This document shows positions 25,772-35,490 of a DNA stretch of 64,000 nt, one piece after another. The position numbers and the translations under genes were made by a program. The notes beneath the pieces were generated by a model. It was given only the letters and a program-made list of their open reading frames with translations, searched no databases and was not told where the DNA came from. The DNA is from Rhodanobacter sp. Lineage in GTDB: Bacteria > Pseudomonadota > Gammaproteobacteria > Xanthomonadales > Rhodanobacteraceae. Location of the stretch: NCBI GenBank assembly GCA_024711345.1, contig JANJTA010000003.1:1-64000 (forward strand), given 5' to 3'. How positions within the stretch are numbered: the first letter of the stretch is position 1; the number at the start of each line of letters is the position of its first letter.

Positions 25772-26176
25772 ATGAAGACGATATCCACCAAACCCGTGTT
25801 CCCTGCCGTGGTTGCGGAAAACACTCAAGGCCGCAAAAAAACCGGTTCTGGCGCTCTGCTGGCCGGTGGCATCACCGCGCTTTTAGCGTCGACGTGCTGC
25901 CTCGGCCCACTGGCGCTGGTCGCCCTGGGGTTCAGTGGCGCCTGGATCGGTAACCTGACCATGCTTGAGCCGTACCGTCCGTACTTTATTGGCGCAGCGC
26001 TGATCGCGATGGTCTTCGCCTGGCGTCGCATCTACCGGCCCGCCACGGCCTGCGCTCCCGGTGACGTCTGCGCCATGCCGCAAGTCAAGACGGCCTACAA
26101 AGTATTGTTCTGGATCGTCGCAGCCTTGGTATTACTGGCGCTGACCTTCCCCTATCTCGCCCCGCTGTTTTACTGA
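25772..26176 (+). CDS. merT: Mercuric ion transport protein MerT
   Basis: MerT is the inner-membrane transporter that takes Hg(II) from MerP and delivers it to MerA. The 134-residue product has three membrane segments. The cysteine pair STCCLG lies in the first helix at about residue 41 and the cytoplasmic pair ACAPGDVCAMPQ at about 92, exactly as in MerT of Tn501. The N-terminus is about 18 residues longer than classical MerT (116). The predicted transcription start coincides with ATG 25772, so either the mRNA is leaderless or translation begins at GTG 25796 or 25808. Confidence 0.95.
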   Translation: MKTISTKPVFPAVVAENTQGRKKTGSGALLAGGITALLASTCCLGPLALVALGFSGAWIGNLTMLEPYRPYFIGAALIAMVFAWRRIYRPATACAPGDVCAMPQVKTAYKVLFWIVAALVLLALTFPYLAPLFY

Positions 26177-26195
26177 CTCATCGGAGGATCCACCC

Positions 26196-26474
26196 ATGAA
26201 GAACCTCGCCGCTCTCATCGTCCTTGCCACCGCCATTTCCGCACCTGCCTGGGGGGCTACGAAGACCGCCACCCTGTCGGTGTCAGGCATGACGTGTGCC
26301 ACGTGTCCCATCACCGTCAAGAAAGCGCTGTCCAAGGTCCCCGGTGTCGAGAAGACCACGATCCTGTTCGACAAGAAGGAAGCCGTCGTGACCTTCGATG
26401 ACGCCAAGACCAACACCCAGGTACTCGTCAGTGCCACGACGGATGCGGGCTACCCCTCCACCGTTAAGAACTGA
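26196..26474 (+). CDS. merP: Periplasmic mercury-binding protein MerP
   Basis: MerP binds Hg(II) in the periplasm and passes it to MerT. It has 92 residues from ATG 26196, with GGAGG about ten bases upstream. Residues 1-20 are a signal peptide ending APAWG, and the mature heavy-metal domain carries GMTCATCP with the two metal cysteines. The length and the GYPST ending fit the family. It follows merT by 19 bases. Confidence 0.96.
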   Translation: MKNLAALIVLATAISAPAWGATKTATLSVSGMTCATCPITVKKALSKVPGVEKTTILFDKKEAVVTFDDAKTNTQVLVSATTDAGYPSTVKN

Positions 26475-26493
26475 AGCGTCCAAGGCCATTCCC

Positions 26494-26922
26494 ATGTCCC
26501 TTCCTAATCCTCTGACGCGCACGGCCGACAAGGCCGGGGTGATCGGTGCCATCGTCACGGCGATGGGCTGCGCGGCGTGCTTTCCCGCTCTCGCCAGCCT
26601 GGGTGCCGCCATCGGGCTGGGCTTTTTGAGCCAGTACGAGGGTGTGTTCATCCATTACCTGCTGCCGCTGTTCGCCGTCATCGCCCTGCTGGCTAACGTG
26701 TTCGGCGGACTACGTCATCGGCAATGGCTGCGGATGGTCCTTGGCATGGTCGGTCCCGTCTTGGTGCTGGCGGCTGCCTTGCTCATGAGCAGCATGGGGT
26801 TGCCCACGGCGTGGTTGCTTTATCCCGGTCTGGTGTTGATGGTCGCGGTATCGATCTGGGATCTGGTATCCCCGCCGGGAAAAGGTCGCAACGGAGCAAA
26901 CCGAGACCCTACTTGTTGTTGA
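26494..26922 (+). CDS. merC: Mercury transport protein MerC
   Basis: MerC is an alternative inner-membrane mercury importer. The 142-residue protein from ATG 26494 has four membrane segments. The metal cysteine pair AMGCAACFPALASLG lies in the first helix, followed by GLGFLSQYEG and SIWDLVSP, closely matching Tn21 MerC. The C-terminal tail ends in PTCC, an extra cysteine pair. It begins 19 bases after merP. Confidence 0.95.
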   Translation: MSLPNPLTRTADKAGVIGAIVTAMGCAACFPALASLGAAIGLGFLSQYEGVFIHYLLPLFAVIALLANVFGGLRHRQWLRMVLGMVGPVLVLAAALLMSSMGLPTAWLLYPGLVLMVAVSIWDLVSPPGKGRNGANRDPTCC

Positions 26923-27015
26923 GTGGCGGCCATGGCCTTCGGCTGACCGGGTCTTGGATCGAGCCTGCGAATAGCCAACGGCTAGGCCCCTCGGCATCGC
27001 ATCGGGAGATGAAAC

Positions 27016-27117
27016 ATGAAGGCGTGGCTGATGGCCAAGAAAACCGACCTTATCACGGCAGCGATCGTCATGGGCATTGTGCTTCTGTTGATCGTCGTGG
27101 TGCCCTATTGCTGCTGA
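27016..27117 (+). CDS. 33-residue single-pass membrane microprotein ending in Cys-Cys
   Basis: ATG 27016 is preceded by GGGAGA at good spacing and opens a 33-residue frame: a short basic N-terminus (MKAWLMAKKTD), one strongly hydrophobic helix (about residues 12-29) and the ending PYCC. It lies between merC and merA on the same strand with no other gene in the gap. It is not MerE or MerF as I know them. The terminal vicinal cysteines resemble those of MerA (SCCAG) and MerT, so a role as a mercury-relaying or MerA-docking peptide is possible; this is inference. Confidence 0.55.
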   Translation: MKAWLMAKKTDLITAAIVMGIVLLLIVVVPYCC

Positions 27118-28947
<1,830 letters not shown>

Positions 28948-29071
28948 AAACGAGGCGTCCATCGGACGTCGAAATCTCGATCATTGGCGTTGGGAAATAA
29001 GATTGAATTGAAATGGCCGTCACGCGTTATCAGCAACGATCCGCTTACCGTTAATCAACTGGATAGGCGCC

Positions 29072-30418
29072 ATGGCCAAACCATACGATCTTGTGGTGAT
29101 TGGGGCCGGAACAGCGGCCATGGTGGCTGCGATGCGGATACGTGCAGCTGGTTGGCGCGTTGCGGTTGTCGATTGCCGTCCCTTCGGTGGCACCTGCGCC
29201 TTGCGTGGCTGTGATCCCAAAAAGATGCTCATTGGCGGTGTGGATGCTACCGACCATGTCCGTCGGATGCAGGGCAAGGGCGTGGCCGGAAACGTCACGA
29301 TCGATTGGCCCGATTTGATGGCGTTCAAACGCAGCTTCACCGATCCCGTGCCGGCGAACCATGAACGTCGATATCGCGAAAAAGGGATCGATACCTATCA
29401 TGGGCAAGCGCGGTTCACGGGGCCCAATACCATCGAGATTGATGGGGACATCCTCAATGCCAAACACGTAGTGATTGCCTCCGGTGCGGAGCCCGTCAAA
29501 TTGCATATCCCGGGCGAGGAGCATCTGGTCACCAACGAAGACTTCATGGCGTTGCTGGCGCTGCCACGACGCATCGTGCTCGTCGGTGGCGGCTACATCG
29601 CTGCCGAGTTCTCGCACATCGCGGCTCGCGCCGGTGCGCAGGTGACCATTCTTCAGCATGGCGCGCGCCTATTGAACGGCTTTGACCCCGACCTCGTCGC
29701 GTGGCTCATGCAGGCGTTCGATACCATCGGCGTGAATGTGCGGCTGGAGACCACGGTCACCGCGGTCGAAAAAACAGCCACCGGCTACCGTGTGCGTTCA
29801 ACCTCCCATGGTGCGACAACAACGACCGATGCCGATCTCGTCGTACACGCCGCCGGGCGCGCGCCTGCACTGGAGTCGCTTGACCTCGAAGCGGCAGGGA
29901 TCGCCAACGATCACGGCCGCCTGATGCTCAACGAGTACCTGCAGAGCGTGTCCAATCCTGCCGTTTTCGCGGCGGGAGACGCCGCCCAGGTAGGACCGCC
30001 GTTGACACCCGTATCGAGCCACGACGCCCACGTGGTGGCGGCCAATCTTCTCAAAGGCAATCATCGGCAACCCGATTATCGAGGCGTGCCGAGCGTCGTC
30101 TTCACGATCCCGCCCATGGCGACCGTGGGGCTGAGCGAAGCCAAAGCCCGTGAGCAAGGGCTGAAGTTCAAGATGAAATCGCAAAAGGCCTCGGACTGGT
30201 TCACCGCGCGCCAAGCGGCCGAGCCCGTGTACGGATTCAAGGTGTTGGTGGACGAGGCTAGTGATCGCATTTTGGGTGCCCATCTCGTGGGTCCGCATGC
30301 CGAGGAAGTCATCAATCTCTTCGCACTCGCGATCCGCCACGATCTCACCGCGGCGGACCTGAAAAACACGATATTCGCCTATCCAACCGGCGCCTCCGAC
30401 ATTGGTTACATGGTCTGA
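29072..30418 (+). CDS. MerA/glutathione-reductase-like FAD-NAD(P) oxidoreductase
   Basis: A 448-residue flavoprotein from ATG 29072. It has the FAD motif VIGAGTAAMVAA, a redox pair GGTCALRGCDPKK, the NAD(P) motif VGGGYIAAEF and AAGDAAQ near the C-terminus. It lacks the HPTxxE active-site ending of glutathione reductase; the equivalent stretch is YPTGASD, with Tyr instead of His, as in MerA. It also lacks NmerA and the terminal Cys pair. It may reduce a metal, disulfide or thiol partner in the mer system. It begins 124 bases after merA, preceded by GGATAGG, and probably belongs to the same transcript. Confidence 0.8.
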   Translation: MAKPYDLVVIGAGTAAMVAAMRIRAAGWRVAVVDCRPFGGTCALRGCDPKKMLIGGVDATDHVRRMQGKGVAGNVTIDWPDLMAFKRSFTDPVPANHERRYREKGIDTYHGQARFTGPNTIEIDGDILNAKHVVIASGAEPVKLHIPGEEHLVTNEDFMALLALPRRIVLVGGGYIAAEFSHIAARAGAQVTILQHGARLLNGFDPDLVAWLMQAFDTIGVNVRLETTVTAVEKTATGYRVRSTSHGATTTTDADLVVHAAGRAPALESLDLEAAGIANDHGRLMLNEYLQSVSNPAVFAAGDAAQVGPPLTPVSSHDAHVVAANLLKGNHRQPDYRGVPSVVFTIPPMATVGLSEAKAREQGLKFKMKSQKASDWFTARQAAEPVYGFKVLVDEASDRILGAHLVGPHAEEVINLFALAIRHDLTAADLKNTIFAYPTGASDIGYMV

Positions 30419-30449
30419 GCGCTCGACTAATGCCGAAACGTACTAGCTA

Positions 30450-30567
30450 GGGAAACTCTGATTTTGCCCTGCGGTCGAAGCCTGACCGGAGGATGGATGG
30501 TACGCGATGACGCCCAAGCAGATGAGCCTGTCGATGCAGCATGACGCCGGTTTCGAGCGGCACTCAT
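30450..30567 (+). mobile_element. Relic of an IS5-family insertion sequence (left end)
   Basis: GGGAAACTCTGATTTTGCC at 30450 resembles the terminal repeat of IS5-group elements. An ATG at 30507 opens TPKQMSLSMQHDAGFERHS, the usual N-terminus of their transposases. The similarity then ends, at the 3' end of the FTR1 gene, so only about 120 bases remain. Confidence 0.5.
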
Positions 30568-30579
30568 ACCGTATCGCCT

Positions 30580-32565
30580 TCACTCTGCATCGGGGAGAAC
30601 TTCTTTGGCCGTGGTGGCTGACGCGGATGGCTGGCGGCCACGACGGATATTGAACACGAATCCAACCGCCAGCAACGCCAGAATCGTCAACTGGGCCAGC
30701 AGGGATTGCCAAGTCGGATAGATACCCAGCAGTTCGATATGCGGCACCGGCGCGACGCTCACCGCCACCCAACCGGCCTCCTGCAAGGCGGCGACGCCCT
30801 TGCCGGTCAACACGACGGCAAGCACGGCGATCAGCGCCGAACTGGCGGAGAAGAACGTACCAATGGGAAGCCGCCGACTGGTACGCAATAGCACCCAGGC
30901 GATCAGCCCCAGCACCGCGGCACCGGCGGCGATGCCGCCGAGCAGCCACACTTCCTGGCCGTCGTTCCACAGCGCGGCGTAGAACAGGATGCTCTCGAAC
31001 ACCTCGCGGTACACCGAGATGAAGGCCAGCCCGAACAGGAACCACGCCGAACGCCGGTTGAGCGCGGCCGCCATCTTTTCTTTCAGGTACGCCTGCCAGC
31101 GACCGCCGATGCTCTTCTGGTGCATCCACAGACCCACCCCGAGCAGCACGAACGCTGCAAACAGCGACGACAACCCCTCGGTCAATTCACGGCCGGCACC
31201 GCTGATAGAAATCGCGTAGCTGGCGATCGCCCAGGTGATCCCGCCGGCGACGAGTGCAAGGCTCCAGCCGGCATGCACGTAGCGCAGGGCTTCGGGTCGT
31301 GCGGCCTTGCGCAGGAAGGCGAGCAGCGCGACCACGACCAAGAGGGCTTCCAGACCCTCGCGAACCAGGATGGTGAAAGCACCCAGGAAGGTGGCAGCGG
31401 CATCGCCTGCCGCATCAGTGGTGACTTCCTGTGCGTGTACCAACAGACCGTCGACAGTGTCGGCCTGTTTCACCACCGAAGCCACGGAAGCACTGCTCGA
31501 CAGCGCAGTGCGATAGGCGCCCATCGCCGTTTCGAGCTGCGCGCGCAGCGCGCCATCACGTGCGTTGAGTTGCGGTTCGACTGGTTCCACCCCATCGAGG
31601 TAGGCCGACAGCGCCAGTTGGGTGGCTTGCGCCTTCGCGCCGGCACGGTAAGCCGTCAGGCTCGCTGCCAGTCGCGCCCGTGCCAGGGGGATGCCAGCCA
31701 ATGCCTGCTGCTGGATGACGTCAGGGTGAGCCCGCAGATAGCCTACGATCATTCGGGCACGCTCCGCACCGATGGTGGGCGTCAGTTGCGCGACACGCAC
31801 ACGAGACAACTCCTTCAAGCCGTCGATCTGCGCCCGCGCGGCAGTGTCGTGTTGCCAAGTAACGGCACCGGTGACCGCTTCCTTGGCGTAAGCCAGCGAG
31901 CCCACGTAATACGCCAGCGCCCAACGATCATCGGAAGAGAGTTGCTGCGCGTAGCTCGCCATCGGCGTGCCTTCCACGCCCTGGCTGATCACTTCATACA
32001 ACGAGAGCGTGCTGCGCTGATCGGCACGTGTCTGGTCGATGAAGTTCACCGGTCGTGGCGACAGCTGCAGGCCGGCGGGCCCATCACCGTGCCCGGTAGC
32101 GCCATGACAGGCGGCACACTGGTTTTGGTAAAGTGTTGCCCCGCGCGCAAGATCGGGAGCGCGTTCCGGAGCGGTCGGCACCGGGTACGCTTGAAGCAAC
32201 GCATCGGCCAGCGCATGTGCCTGTGTCGCCACCTGAGCGGGTGCGGCCTTGGCATCAACCGAGGCCATCAACGTATCGGCCTGTTTCAATAGTGACGGCA
32301 TAGCAGCGGTCGGTTTCAACGCGTCGATTCGTGATCGTGCCGTCGCCGCGAACTCCCGCATCTCGGCGTACTCGGACGCGCTGATCACGGAGCCATCCTT
32401 CACCGCACCGGCATAATCGGTGGCCAGGTAGTCGAGCATCTGCCAGGTCTGCGGAACCGAGGTCATCGCATCCTGAGCCATGACCGGAAAGGCCGTCATG
32501 CCGAACAGCAGAAGCAGCGCCATGGAAAGGTCGCGTAAAACGTTGCGAATACGATTCGTTATCAT
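30580..32565 (-). CDS. Cytochrome c-FTR1 iron permease fusion
   Basis: A 661-residue protein taken from ATG 32565; a TTG at 32592 is also in frame. A signal peptide ends near PVMAQ. A periplasmic part (about 20-390) includes a c-type cytochrome domain with CAACHG as haem site at about residue 150 and a distal Met in GTPMASY. The C-terminal 260 residues are an FTR1 permease with seven or so helices and the two iron-binding REXXE motifs, REGLE and REVFE. Such proteins take up iron, with the haem domain probably handling oxidation or electron transfer before transport. The gene converges on the mer transcript. Confidence 0.9.
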   Translation of the reverse strand: MITNRIRNVLRDLSMALLLLFGMTAFPVMAQDAMTSVPQTWQMLDYLATDYAGAVKDGSVISASEYAEMREFAATARSRIDALKPTAAMPSLLKQADTLMASVDAKAAPAQVATQAHALADALLQAYPVPTAPERAPDLARGATLYQNQCAACHGATGHGDGPAGLQLSPRPVNFIDQTRADQRSTLSLYEVISQGVEGTPMASYAQQLSSDDRWALAYYVGSLAYAKEAVTGAVTWQHDTAARAQIDGLKELSRVRVAQLTPTIGAERARMIVGYLRAHPDVIQQQALAGIPLARARLAASLTAYRAGAKAQATQLALSAYLDGVEPVEPQLNARDGALRAQLETAMGAYRTALSSSASVASVVKQADTVDGLLVHAQEVTTDAAGDAAATFLGAFTILVREGLEALLVVVALLAFLRKAARPEALRYVHAGWSLALVAGGITWAIASYAISISGAGRELTEGLSSLFAAFVLLGVGLWMHQKSIGGRWQAYLKEKMAAALNRRSAWFLFGLAFISVYREVFESILFYAALWNDGQEVWLLGGIAAGAAVLGLIAWVLLRTSRRLPIGTFFSASSALIAVLAVVLTGKGVAALQEAGWVAVSVAPVPHIELLGIYPTWQSLLAQLTILALLAVGFVFNIRRGRQPSASATTAKEVLPDAE

Positions 32566-32577
32566 TAGCGAATGATA
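32560..32577. promoter_or_regulatory. Palindrome over the FTR1 start codon
   Basis: TATCATT and AATGATA flank a four-base centre, overlapping the ATG at 32565. The half-sites recall Fur boxes, but their order is reversed compared with the consensus (AATGATA first). It may be an iron-responsive operator or may act on translation. Confidence 0.35.
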
Positions 32578-32829
32578 CTCGCCCTTAAACAATTCGCCAG
32601 CGCCTCACCTCAGCCTAGGCGTCCACCGGTTCAGCAGTAGGGGCCCTGCTGCGGAAGCGTCCGCTCCCTTTTGTGATCACGCCACATGGCACGCGGCTGT
32701 GCTGTCCTTTCGAAGCCATGCTCGACATCCTGTCGCCGATCGCGAAACCCTTCACAAAAGAAGATGGCGAGAACGTCGGCAGCCGGGACTAGCTGTAGAT
32801 GCCGCGCTAACCAGGGGTCGCCGTGTGCC

Positions 32830-33117
32830 TCAATTCGGTGTCCGGCGGGTCAACTTGCTACCTCTCTTCCCCAGTAAAGAGCGGCGCTGAACATACTCGC
32901 GAAAAGCGGCGATCGGGTCCGCGCCGAGCGCTTCACAGATCTCAATGAACTCGACAACGTCAATCCGGCGTTCGCCGCGCTCGATCTTCGATATAAATGT
33001 TTGCGTGTTGCCAAGGCTTTCGGCCAACGCAAGCTGGGTGACGCCTGCGCGCTCCCTCAGATCACGGAGCAGCGTTAGTAACGTCTGGTAGTTGGGATGG
33101 TGTGTCGAGCGGGCCAT
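32830..33117 (-). CDS. XRE-family helix-turn-helix regulator
   Basis: A 95-residue cytoplasmic DNA-binding protein from ATG 33117. Residues 12-70 form a lambda Cro/C1-type helix-turn-helix: LRERAGVTQLALAESLG, then FISKIERGERRIDVVE. There is no sensor domain; the tail is short and basic. It diverges from the gene at 33196, and the 78-base gap between them carries an 11-bp inverted repeat likely to be its operator. The 250 bases downstream towards the FTR1 promoter hold no gene I can support. Confidence 0.88.
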   Translation of the reverse strand: MARSTHHPNYQTLLTLLRDLRERAGVTQLALAESLGNTQTFISKIERGERRIDVVEFIEICEALGADPIAAFREYVQRRSLLGKRGSKLTRRTPN

Positions 33118-33151
33118 AAACTTGCCGGTAGTCGGCTAGGCACGCTAGAGT

Positions 33152-33176
33152 CCGATTTGGGATAGTCCAAAATCGG
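33152..33176. promoter_or_regulatory. Candidate operator of the XRE regulator
   Basis: CCGATTTGGGA (33152-33162) and TCCAAAATCGG (33166-33176) form an inverted repeat with 11-base arms, one mismatch and a TAG spacer. It is centred in the divergent gap, where a homodimeric XRE repressor would control both itself and the gene at 33196. Confidence 0.65.
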
Positions 33177-33195
33177 CTTTTAGAGATATCTACTC

Positions 33196-34059
33196 GTGTT
33201 TGTAGCCGCCGCGATGCCGGAACATCCAGACACAGAACTGCCCGAATTCAGGGTGGAAGACCTTGGCGTGTTCGGTGGAATGGCATTCCTGGCAGTGATC
33301 CAAGCTGGTGCCGATGCGGGTTTCAGGCACGTGCGTGCCCGCCCCGGTTTCGGCATGCGCCTGGCACCGCACCGCGCGTTGCGACATCTGATTCTGTCGA
33401 CCCTGCTGGAAGCCGGCGTTCTTGCACCGATCGCTTCGCGGCGCCGGTTGGACGATGCAGTGAGTGAGGCCCCATGGAGTGAAGACGCAAGCCTTGAAGA
33501 CTCCGATTGGCTCATCGTCTGGAATGAAGCGACTCAGGGCAGTCTGCCGCACCAGCTCCGCGCCAGCATGGATACGTTCGAGTCGACGGCTCGCTCACGT
33601 GAAGTCATCTTGCAAACGTGGCAATCGCTCGCTATTGGGGAATGCCTGGCATTCGGTGAGTACGCGCTGGCAGCGCACAATCTGAACCCGGCTCTGGCGC
33701 GTCCGGCTGCTGCAGCTCTTCCGGCGATCTTGGCACAACAATCCATCGGTCAGGGGTGCGCATTGATGTGGTCGGCGGCCAAGCACTTGGCCTCCTGGTT
33801 CATGCGAAACGGTGCGGGTGCTGGGGGTACTGCAGAGCGCGAACTCATCAATTCAATCTGCATGAACGCCGATCGTGCGAACTTCAGCGGGCGTCCGGTC
33901 AAGCAATTCAGCCGACATTCCTCGGTACCCATGAGCACCTTTGCCAGCACTTTCATCTGGACCAGTCGGCTCGGTGAAAACTACTGGGATGTCCCAGTGT
34001 CCGAGGACGCATTGGATCGGGCCCGGCCCATCGGATCAGGGAGTGCTGCCCATGAGTAG
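33196..34059 (+). CDS. Uncharacterised protein divergent from XRE regulator
   Basis: A 287-residue soluble protein from GTG 33196; a GTG and weak ribosome site make the start uncertain, and ATG 33214 is the next choice. I recognise no domain. The N-terminal part is mixed (FRVEDLGVFGGMAFLAVIQAGA), the middle is rich in Ala and Leu helices (residues 130-200), and the C-terminus is hydrophilic. There is no signal peptide or membrane segment. It is probably regulated by the adjacent XRE protein. Codon use and GC are lower than in the core genes, fitting horizontal transfer. Confidence 0.5.
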   Translation: MFVAAAMPEHPDTELPEFRVEDLGVFGGMAFLAVIQAGADAGFRHVRARPGFGMRLAPHRALRHLILSTLLEAGVLAPIASRRRLDDAVSEAPWSEDASLEDSDWLIVWNEATQGSLPHQLRASMDTFESTARSREVILQTWQSLAIGECLAFGEYALAAHNLNPALARPAAAALPAILAQQSIGQGCALMWSAAKHLASWFMRNGAGAGGTAERELINSICMNADRANFSGRPVKQFSRHSSVPMSTFASTFIWTSRLGENYWDVPVSEDALDRARPIGSGSAAHE

Positions 34060-34240
34060 GCCGATGGCTTACAGCCAAACTCCGAGTCCCTACCGTCCGT
34101 GAGTGGATCGTGTCCGGCCAGACAAGGCCCACCACCGCAAGGTTCACCGATTTAGCGTGACCACCAAGATTCGGCGTCTGACATTCGACAAACGTGTACG
34201 AGCAGTTGCTGGTCCTAACCTGCTTTAGAGGGCGAAAATA

Positions 34241-35002
34241 TTGGCTTCCACCGAACATCTGGAAAGATTGCTAAAGCGCGCCGTGTTGGAACCAGGTACC
34301 CGGCCCCGGTTTCTGAAAAAGCTCCTAGGGAGCAATGCGTTTGTTTTCATTCACCATCCGGCTGACGAGGTACAGACGGTATGGAACAGCCAGACCGTTG
34401 CCTGGATTCGTCATGACGGTGCGCAGGTTATTCCGCTTTTCACCTCGCAGGAGGCGTTGGCCAAAGCACCCATACCCGGGAATACCGCTTTTAGCATCCA
34501 TGTCCAGAGTCTCCTTGAGGCGAATCCAAACACTCACTGCCACGTCAATCCAGGGTCGACTTACGACGTGCCGTTTTCGGCTGACGAGCTAGCACGTGCC
34601 TTGTCCAGCATTGCGCAGGCTGGGGGGGCGACGACATTGATGCTCGGTGCACGCGAGAACGCTGCCATTGCAAACAGTCATCCTTTGTTGGCCAGCAAGC
34701 TGATGACCTTCTTGGCCGGAATCAGCCAAGTTGAGCAGGCCTATTTTCTGGAGGCCGAACTTAACCAGCTCCCGACTCGGCCACTACAAATTGCCATCTT
34801 GGTCACTGAAAGTGTCCAGGTTGCTGAGGCGATTTCAAAGGCGGTCGAAGGGACGTACGGAAAGGAGCGGCCCGCCAAGGTCCGCCTTTTTCTCCGGGAT
34901 ACGCCTGAATATCTCTCCATCAAGGCTGCAGGAATGGCGCCTTTCTATGACCGCGCATGGGGTGCGCGGCTACTTGCGCTCAAGCCAGATACCCTTTCCT
35001 AG
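34241..35002 (+). CDS. SseB-like protein
   Basis: A 253-residue soluble protein from TTG 34241, with GAGGGCG about eight bases upstream. The N-terminal half resembles the SseB domain: FVFIHHPADE, then VIPLFTSQEALAKA and STYDVPFSADELARAL. The C-terminal half has RPLQIAILVTES and PVKVRLFLRDTP-like elements of the SseB C-terminal domain. SseB is linked to serine tolerance in Escherichia coli and to secretion regulators elsewhere; the biochemical role is unknown. A 181-base gap separates it from the preceding gene and contains nothing I can support. Confidence 0.65.
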   Translation: MASTEHLERLLKRAVLEPGTRPRFLKKLLGSNAFVFIHHPADEVQTVWNSQTVAWIRHDGAQVIPLFTSQEALAKAPIPGNTAFSIHVQSLLEANPNTHCHVNPGSTYDVPFSADELARALSSIAQAGGATTLMLGARENAAIANSHPLLASKLMTFLAGISQVEQAYFLEAELNQLPTRPLQIAILVTESVQVAEAISKAVEGTYGKERPAKVRLFLRDTPEYLSIKAAGMAPFYDRAWGARLLALKPDTLS

Positions 35003-35022
35003 TAAGCCAAGCCATTCCGTTG

Positions 35023-35419
35023 GTGAGGCTGCAGGTACGGCGGCGTAAGCGCAAGAAGATGCCCGTGTCCGAGCGGTAGCCGCTGGTTCGACCACGCACC
35101 GCGAACGAGGTGTGGTCGATGGACCTCGTGTTTAACTGCACGGCCAAAAGCCGTGTCATCAAATGTCTGACCATCGTCGATGACGCGACGTTCGAGTCGG
35201 TGGCGATCGTGCCGAAGCGGGCCATCGGAGGGCGCCCGCTCACCCGCATCCTGGATCAGCTTCACGTGACGCGCGGGCTGCCGCAGGTGATCCGCACCGG
35301 CAACGGCAAGGAGTTCTGCGTCGCGCGATGTTGACCTGAGCGCTCGAGCCCGGTGTCACGTTGCGCTTGATCGAACCGGGTAAGTCCAATCAGAATGCCT
35401 ACATCGAATCGTTCAAGCC
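35023..35419 (+). mobile_element. Decayed IS3-family transposase (orfB) fragment
   Basis: The frame from 35023 reads RLQVRRRKRKK, then a TAG at 35077, then NEVWSMDLVFN, TIVDDAT and GLPQVIRTGNGKEFC, matching the DDE core of an IS3-family OrfB. After GKEFC one base is missing (near 35319). The other frame continues with AMLT, a TGA, LRLIEPGK and NAYIESFK, where similarity ends. The second catalytic Asp (TDNG) is Gly here. Both ends of the element are lost, so it is inactive. Confidence 0.85.
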
Positions 35420-35490
35420 AAGACAAGATCCTCTCTCGGCTCTTTCCTTCCCTGAACAAATGCCCCCTAAAAGCCCTTGCTAACATAAGC

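Noticed and set aside
32560..32577. A canonical Fur box upstream of FTR1
   Set aside because: The half-sites are in the opposite order to the consensus; kept only as a low-confidence palindrome.
32718..32792. A 24-codon open frame beginning MLDILSPIAKPF
   Set aside because: No ribosome site and no family; too short to support.
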